Below, in pieces: positions 7,954 through 11,200 of a DNA stretch of 11,200 bases; the stretch's first letter is position 1, and each line of letters opens with the position of its first letter. Position numbers and translations under genes: made by a program. The notes under the pieces were generated by a model. The model was not told where the DNA came from, searched no databases, and saw nothing but the letters and a program-made list of their open reading frames with translations. The stretch comes from an uncultured Clostridia bacterium (GTDB taxonomy: Bacteria > Bacillota > Clostridia > Oscillospirales > Acutalibacteraceae). The stretch is taken from NCBI GenBank assembly GCA_944381295.1, contig CALWKP010000259.1, positions 1 to 11,200 on the forward strand. Reading direction: 5' to 3'.

Positions 7954-9651
7954 TCAAAGCCCCAGAAGTTTTTTGCCCGCAGCTTTCAATTCTTCTACAA
8001 GAGCATCTGCTTCTGCTTTGGTAGGCGCTTTGGCTGACAGGTATACCTTGATCTTCGGCTCTGTGCCGGACGGACGTACCGTCAGTTTGCAGCCGTTTTC
8101 CATCCGGTATTCCAGTACGTTCGACTTCGGCAGGTCGATCTTGCTTTCTTTGTCGCCGTCAACACGCTTCGATTCTTTATAATCGCTCCAGCCGACAACT
8201 TTGTATCCCGCCAACTCTTCCGGAGCCTGGCCGCGCAGGGAATCCATCATATTCCCCATCTTGATCATCCCATCCTCGCCCTCAAACGCAAAGTTCATCA
8301 GCGAGTTTACATAATATCCGTGTTTCTCATACAAATCATGCATCGCGTCAACCAGTGTCTTACCGTTCCGCTTATAGTCCAACGCCATCTGGCAGATCAG
8401 CATGCTTGCGTCTACCGCGTCCTTATCGCGCACATAGCCGCCGGACAGATATCCATAGCTCTCTTCAAATCCGAAAATATAACGGTCGATTTCTCCCGCC
8501 TGTTCCAGCAGCGCGATCTGATCGCCAATGTATTTGAAGCCCGTCAGCACGCTGCGCAGTTCTACGCCATATTCCTTCGCTACGCTTGCCGTCATGTCGG
8601 TGCTGACAATCGTACTTACCGCAACAGGGTTCTTCGGCATCGTCCCTTTTTCGATCCGCTTGCGCGCAATGAAATCCATCAGCAATACGCCAACTTCATT
8701 CCCGCTCAGCAACACATATTCGCTTCCCTGACGTACCGCGATTCCGCACCGGTCTGCGTCCGGGTCAGTCGCTACCAAAAGGTCCGGGTTCACTTTTTCA
8801 CAAAGTTCTAACCCCTTTTGCAGCGCTTCCCGAATCTCCGGGTTCGGATACGGGCAGGTCGGGAAATTTCCATCCGGGAATTCCTGCTCCGGTACGATCG
8901 TCACATCTTTGATCCCGATCTTATCCAGAATCCGCATCACACACCGACGTCCTGTCCCGTTCAGCGGCGTGTATACTACTTTTAATCCGCCGTCAGTATC
9001 GTCCAGAACACGTTGGCTGTATACCGCGTCAATAAACGCATCGACTACTTCATCCGGGATATATACGATTTTTCCGGACTTGACCCCTTCTTCAAAGTCC
9101 ATATGCTGAACGTCGGCAAAAATGTCCAGGCTGTTGATCTCTGCCAACACTTCCCCGGCCATCTCTTCTGTCATCTGGCAGCCGTCGTTCCCGTATGCTT
9201 TGTACCCATTATATTTCGATGGGTTGTGGCTCGCCGTAACGCAGATACCGGCATCACAGTGCAGATAACGTACCGCAAACGAAAGTGCCGGTGTCGGCAT
9301 CAATTCCGGATACAGGTGTGCGGTGATCCCGTTTGCCGCCAGTACCGCTGCCGATTCCCGGGCAAATAAATCGGATTTGATACGGCTGTCATACGCGATC
9401 GCTACCGATGCCCCCGCTCCAACACGCTTTTTCAGACAATTTGCCAGTCCTTGTGTGGCCTGTCTCACTGTATACACATTCATCCGGTTTGTCCCCGCGC
9501 CGATTACTCCGCGCAGGCCGGCTGTGCCGAATTCCAGACTACGATAAAACCGGTCATTGATCTCTTCCGGCTTTCCTTCAATGGAACGCAGTTCCTCCCC
9601 AAGATCCGGATCGTCCAGGTTTTGCGCCAACCATCTTTCATATTCTGTCAT
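7954..9651 (-). CDS. pgcA: Phospho-sugar mutase (alpha-phosphoglucomutase/phosphomannomutase)
   Basis: The 565-residue enzyme is of the alpha-D-phosphohexomutase superfamily, PgcA-like in length and layout. It has the catalytic phosphoserine loop TASHNPSKYNGYK (139-151, S141), the Mg2+ loop DPDADR (296-301), the sugar-specificity loop GFEESYG (394-400) and the C-terminal phosphate-binding RPSGTEPK (526-533). All four functional loops are intact. It interconverts glucose 6- and 1-phosphate (possibly mannose phosphates), feeding UDP-glucose, glycogen and cell-wall glycan synthesis in the cytosol. The start is ATG at 9651 with AAAGGA about 9 bases upstream; an in-frame TTG at 9675 would place the ribosome binding site inside the gene, so I reject it. 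It has its own weak promoter (9704-9733), a phosphoesterase gene upstream and a strong terminator downstream. The symbol rests on family resemblance; glucose versus mannose preference cannot be read from sequence. Confidence 0.95.
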   Translation of the reverse strand: MTEYERWLAQNLDDPDLGEELRSIEGKPEEINDRFYRSLEFGTAGLRGVIGAGTNRMNVYTVRQATQGLANCLKKRVGAGASVAIAYDSRIKSDLFARESAAVLAANGITAHLYPELMPTPALSFAVRYLHCDAGICVTASHNPSKYNGYKAYGNDGCQMTEEMAGEVLAEINSLDIFADVQHMDFEEGVKSGKIVYIPDEVVDAFIDAVYSQRVLDDTDGGLKVVYTPLNGTGRRCVMRILDKIGIKDVTIVPEQEFPDGNFPTCPYPNPEIREALQKGLELCEKVNPDLLVATDPDADRCGIAVRQGSEYVLLSGNEVGVLLMDFIARKRIEKGTMPKNPVAVSTIVSTDMTASVAKEYGVELRSVLTGFKYIGDQIALLEQAGEIDRYIFGFEESYGYLSGGYVRDKDAVDASMLICQMALDYKRNGKTLVDAMHDLYEKHGYYVNSLMNFAFEGEDGMIKMGNMMDSLRGQAPEELAGYKVVGWSDYKESKRVDGDKESKIDLPKSNVLEYRMENGCKLTVRPSGTEPKIKVYLSAKAPTKAEADALVEELKAAGKKLLGL

Positions 9652-9703
9652 CGCAATTCGTCCTTTCCCTGTCAAGATATTTCCGGGGTATTTCGCTATT
9701 CAT

Positions 9704-9733
9704 AGAGTACCACGCACGACCTGCGCATGTCAA
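9704..9733 (-). promoter_or_regulatory. Probable promoter of the mutase gene
   Basis: Minus strand: TTGACA (9733-9728), an 18-base spacer, TACTCT (9709-9704). The -35 box is perfect; the -10 box is poor and the spacer one base long, so this is a moderate promoter. It lies in the 102-base gap between the phosphoesterase and mutase genes, allowing separate mutase expression. Confidence 0.45.
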
Positions 9734-9753
9734 TAAATGATAACGAAAATCGC

Positions 9754-10218
9754 TTAAAGAAATATAATATTTGTTACAATGCCTGCTTTTGTAATGTCAA
9801 TGATTCCGTAGCTTCCGTGCATCCCGCCAAGGCTTCCTGGATTCATGATATATATCCCATTTTCATATGTTGTCATTGGTTCGTGTGTATGGCCGAATAA
9901 CGCAATGTCTGCATGTTGTTCCCGGGCAGCGGTATAAAAATTATACAAAGTGTATTTTACATTGTGATAATGTCCGTGGGTATAGAATATTCGCTTCCCC
10001 TCTAGCTCCGCAATATTCACCAGAGGCAGCGACGAACCCCAATCATTATTCCCGCGTACCCGCAGGAACATTTTCTCCGGGAACTGGTATTTTATGGACT
10101 CTGTTTCGTCTGCTCCATCTCCCAGGTGAATGACTACTTCGGCAGTTTTTTGCCGCTTGATAGCTTCGTGAAGAGACCAGGCATCTCCATGGGTATCGGA
10201 AACTACTAAAATCCTCAT
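9754..10218 (-). CDS. YfcE/MJ0936-type metallophosphoesterase
   Basis: The 154-residue product is a calcineurin-like phosphoesterase with all the metal-site blocks in order: SDTHGD (7-12), GDGADE (33-38), GNND (56-59), YTHGH (79-83) and GHTHEP (109-114), then MNPGSLGG (125-132). The small size matches the YfcE/MJ0936 group, which shows phosphodiesterase activity in vitro; the physiological substrate is generally unknown. The start is placed at the second of two close ATGs (10218) because AGGAG lies only 2 bases before the first (10224) but 8 before the second. A longer in-frame version reaching 10374 would overlap the divergent gene and has no family match. It precedes the mutase gene by 102 bases. 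In many genomes such a gene sits after the nucleotide pyrophosphatase rdgB; that neighbour is absent here. Confidence 0.92.
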   Translation of the reverse strand: MRILVVSDTHGDAWSLHEAIKRQKTAEVVIHLGDGADETESIKYQFPEKMFLRVRGNNDWGSSLPLVNIAELEGKRIFYTHGHYHNVKYTLYNFYTAAREQHADIALFGHTHEPMTTYENGIYIMNPGSLGGMHGSYGIIDITKAGIVTNIIFL

Positions 10219-10286
10219 TTTCATAACTCCTGTGTTTTCATAAGTTGTTGCTGCATAACATAACATTAGAAAGGTGGTGATAACTG
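10219..10286. promoter_or_regulatory. Divergent intergenic region, promoters unclear
   Basis: These bases must hold the promoters of both the phosphoesterase gene and the rightward cassette, but no clear sigma-A pair is visible. A tandem CATAACATAACATTA (10254-10268) includes CATAACATA, which fits the CATA-N3-TA pattern of sporulation sigma-K -10 boxes; I find no convincing -35 partner. The strong ribosome binding site AAGGTGG (10271-10277) belongs to the rightward gene. Confidence 0.3.
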
Positions 10287-10523
10287 ATGCAAAATCAAAA
10301 GGAAATGCAGTCGCTTTTCGCGACGCTGGCACAAAGAATTGGGGCGTCGACCCAAGATTTGGAAGACGGTGCAAAAACAGGGGATTTTTCGAAAGTATTG
10401 GCGGGAATGACCCCTGAAGATGCAGAAAAGGTGCGTAAGGTACTGAATAACAGGCAAGCTGCCGAAAAACTGTTATCCACGCCGCAAGCGCAACAGCTGC
10501 TGCAACGGCTGCAAGGGAGGTAA
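10287..10523 (+). CDS. Uncharacterised small helical protein (cassette gene 1)
   Basis: I do not recognise a named family for this 78-residue protein. It is charged, appears wholly helical, and has no signal peptide, membrane segment or cysteine. It reads as two helical units, MQSLFATLAQRIGASTQDLEDGAK and TPEDAEKVRKVLNN, then a C-terminal helix RQAAEKLLSTPQAQQLLQRL. Small proteins of this general look recur in Clostridia, from memory only. The start at 10287 has AAGGTGG 9 bases ahead. The downstream gene starts 6 bases after its stop, with that gene's GGAGG lying inside the end of this one, so translation is coupled. Residues 52-63 (VLNNRQAAEKLL) resemble residues 18-28 of the next protein (ILNDPQAMEQL), suggesting a shared interaction element. 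Real coding is supported by the binding sites and packing rather than by homology. Confidence 0.82.
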   Translation: MQNQKEMQSLFATLAQRIGASTQDLEDGAKTGDFSKVLAGMTPEDAEKVRKVLNNRQAAEKLLSTPQAQQLLQRLQGR

Positions 10524-10529
10524 GGCCCT

Positions 10530-11018
10530 ATGGCGGAAAAAAACACGGCTGCTGATGGACTTTCGGCACAAATTGGTGCAATATTGAATGACCCTCAGGC
10601 CATGGAACAGTTGAAACAGGCAGCTGCAGGATTGTTTGGCGGAGATGCCGCAGCGGATGGGAATGGGAACAATGATAGCGCTTTGGCCAAGACGGATATG
10701 TCCGGGTTAGCAGGACTTTTGGGGCAACCGGAACTTGCAGCGGGATTAGCAGGGTTGTTGGGAGGAGAACGGAAAAAACCGGAACCAGCGGTTCCCGCAA
10801 ACGCACTGGACCCACAAATGTTACAGACGATCATGAAACTGGCGCCGTTATTATCAAACGCGCAGCAGGACGACGATACGACGAGATTATTATATGCACT
10901 GCGGCCGTTATTAGGCCAGACACGGCGGAAAAAGTTGGATGAAGCGGTAAAAATGGTAAAGATGATGACGGTGCTGCCGCTTTTGAAAGGGAGCGGGGTA
11001 TTGGAAAATCTGCTGTAA
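10530..11018 (+). CDS. Uncharacterised helical protein (cassette gene 2)
   Basis: The product has 162 residues and three parts. The N-terminal helix SAQIGAILNDPQAMEQLKQAAAGLFGG resembles the C-terminal part of the preceding protein. A low-complexity middle (37-93) is rich in Gly, Ala, Asp and Leu and contains the near-repeat LAGLLGQPELA / LAGLLGGE plus a Pro-rich linker. A C-terminal helical domain (94-162) ends with LLYALRPLLGQTRRKKLDEAVKMVKMM and LPLLKGSGVLENLL. The ALRP-LL-x3-RRKKLDEA stretch resembles a pattern I recall in unnamed Clostridia proteins. No signal peptide, clear membrane span or catalytic motif is visible. The start at 10530 has GGAGG (10516-10520) 9 bases ahead, and the third cassette gene begins 15 bases after the stop. 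A structural or adaptor role is possible but unproven. Confidence 0.82.
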   Translation: MAEKNTAADGLSAQIGAILNDPQAMEQLKQAAAGLFGGDAAADGNGNNDSALAKTDMSGLAGLLGQPELAAGLAGLLGGERKKPEPAVPANALDPQMLQTIMKLAPLLSNAQQDDDTTRLLYALRPLLGQTRRKKLDEAVKMVKMMTVLPLLKGSGVLENLL

Positions 11019-11033
11019 AGGGAGGCGGTGGGT

Positions 11034-11200
11034 ATGATGGCGAATGAGACGCCGGATATGAACAAGCTGCAGCAGGATGCCATACGGCGAGTACAGGAAA
11101 TGCAGAACCGGGCACGGCGGGCTGCGGGTCTTGGGGCGGCGGGCGCCGCAAAGCCGGACGCGCAAAGCGCGGCCGGCCCTGCGCCACAGAGGGCGCAGGA
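11034..11200 (+). CDS. Uncharacterised protein, 5' part only (cassette gene 3)
   Basis: Only the first 55 codons lie in the window. The start is ATG at 11034 (a second ATG follows at once), with GGAGG (11021-11025) 8 bases upstream and 15 bases after the preceding stop, so it continues the same operon. It opens MMANETPDMNKLQQDAIRRV, then a short basic helix EMQNRARRAAG and an Ala/Gly/Pro-rich stretch (GLGAAGAAKPDAQSAAGPAPQ) that looks like a disordered linker. Base composition becomes much more GC-rich here than in the two preceding genes. No family can be named. Coding is supported by the binding site, spacing and open frame to the window edge. Confidence 0.7.
   Translation, partial: MMANETPDMNKLQQDAIRRVQEMQNRARRAAGLGAAGAAKPDAQSAAGPAPQRAQ

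Noticed and set aside
8320..9705. Several plus-strand open frames opposite the mutase gene
   Set aside because: All are antisense to the intact phospho-sugar mutase and show no binding sites or recognisable sequence.
10225..10374. Longer version of the phosphoesterase starting at 10374
   Set aside because: The extension overlaps the divergent cassette gene, does not resemble the family, and the AGGAG site fits the start at 10218.
10595..11187. Minus-strand open frames opposite cassette genes 2 and 3
   Set aside because: They lack binding sites and are Ser/Pro/Ala-rich shadows, whereas the plus-strand genes have binding sites and operon packing.

Overview
The window looks like chromosomal DNA from a low-to-mid-GC Firmicute, most likely a Clostridia/Oscillospirales (Ruminococcaceae-like) bacterium. 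That placement is inferred from AGGAGG-type ribosome binding sites, near-consensus sigma-A promoters, the style of the FtsH, mannitol-dehydrogenase-family and phospho-sugar-mutase proteins, and a right-edge set of small helical proteins of a kind I recall from Clostridia. I see no rRNA, tRNA, CRISPR array, insertion sequence or phage gene.

Left part (1-5463): two MarR-controlled modules diverge from a regulatory region at about 1488-1772. Leftward, a MarR regulator (GTG start, 1487-1062) precedes the membrane half of an ABC exporter (973 to beyond base 1). A near-perfect promoter sits at 1562-1534, and two related pseudo-palindromes (1519-1532 and 1021-1034) are candidate MarR operators. Rightward, a second MarR regulator (1773-2231) overlaps an ftsH gene (2228-4039) by four bases, and a MATE efflux transporter (TTG start, 4075-5463) follows 35 bases later. 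The region therefore holds two divergent regulator-exporter units, one of which also carries a membrane-anchored AAA+ protease.

Middle (5464-7953): terminator-like hairpins follow the MATE gene. A strong promoter (5706-5734) then drives a 539-residue polyol/uronate dehydrogenase of the mannitol dehydrogenase family (5799-7418). The 535 bases between this gene and the convergent mutase gene hold no credible gene. They do hold two long hairpins (7572-7646 and 7661-7693), a plus-strand terminator (7718-7743) and the minus-strand terminator of the mutase gene (7873-7902).

Right part (7954-11200): on the minus strand, a YfcE/MJ0936-type metallophosphoesterase (10218-9754) lies upstream of an alpha-phosphoglucomutase/phosphomannomutase (9651-7954). 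Diverging to the right is a tightly packed set of uncharacterised genes: 78 aa, 162 aa, and an incomplete third gene cut by the window edge. The first two share a short helical motif. This set and the MarR-FtsH-MATE operon are the least conventional parts of the window.
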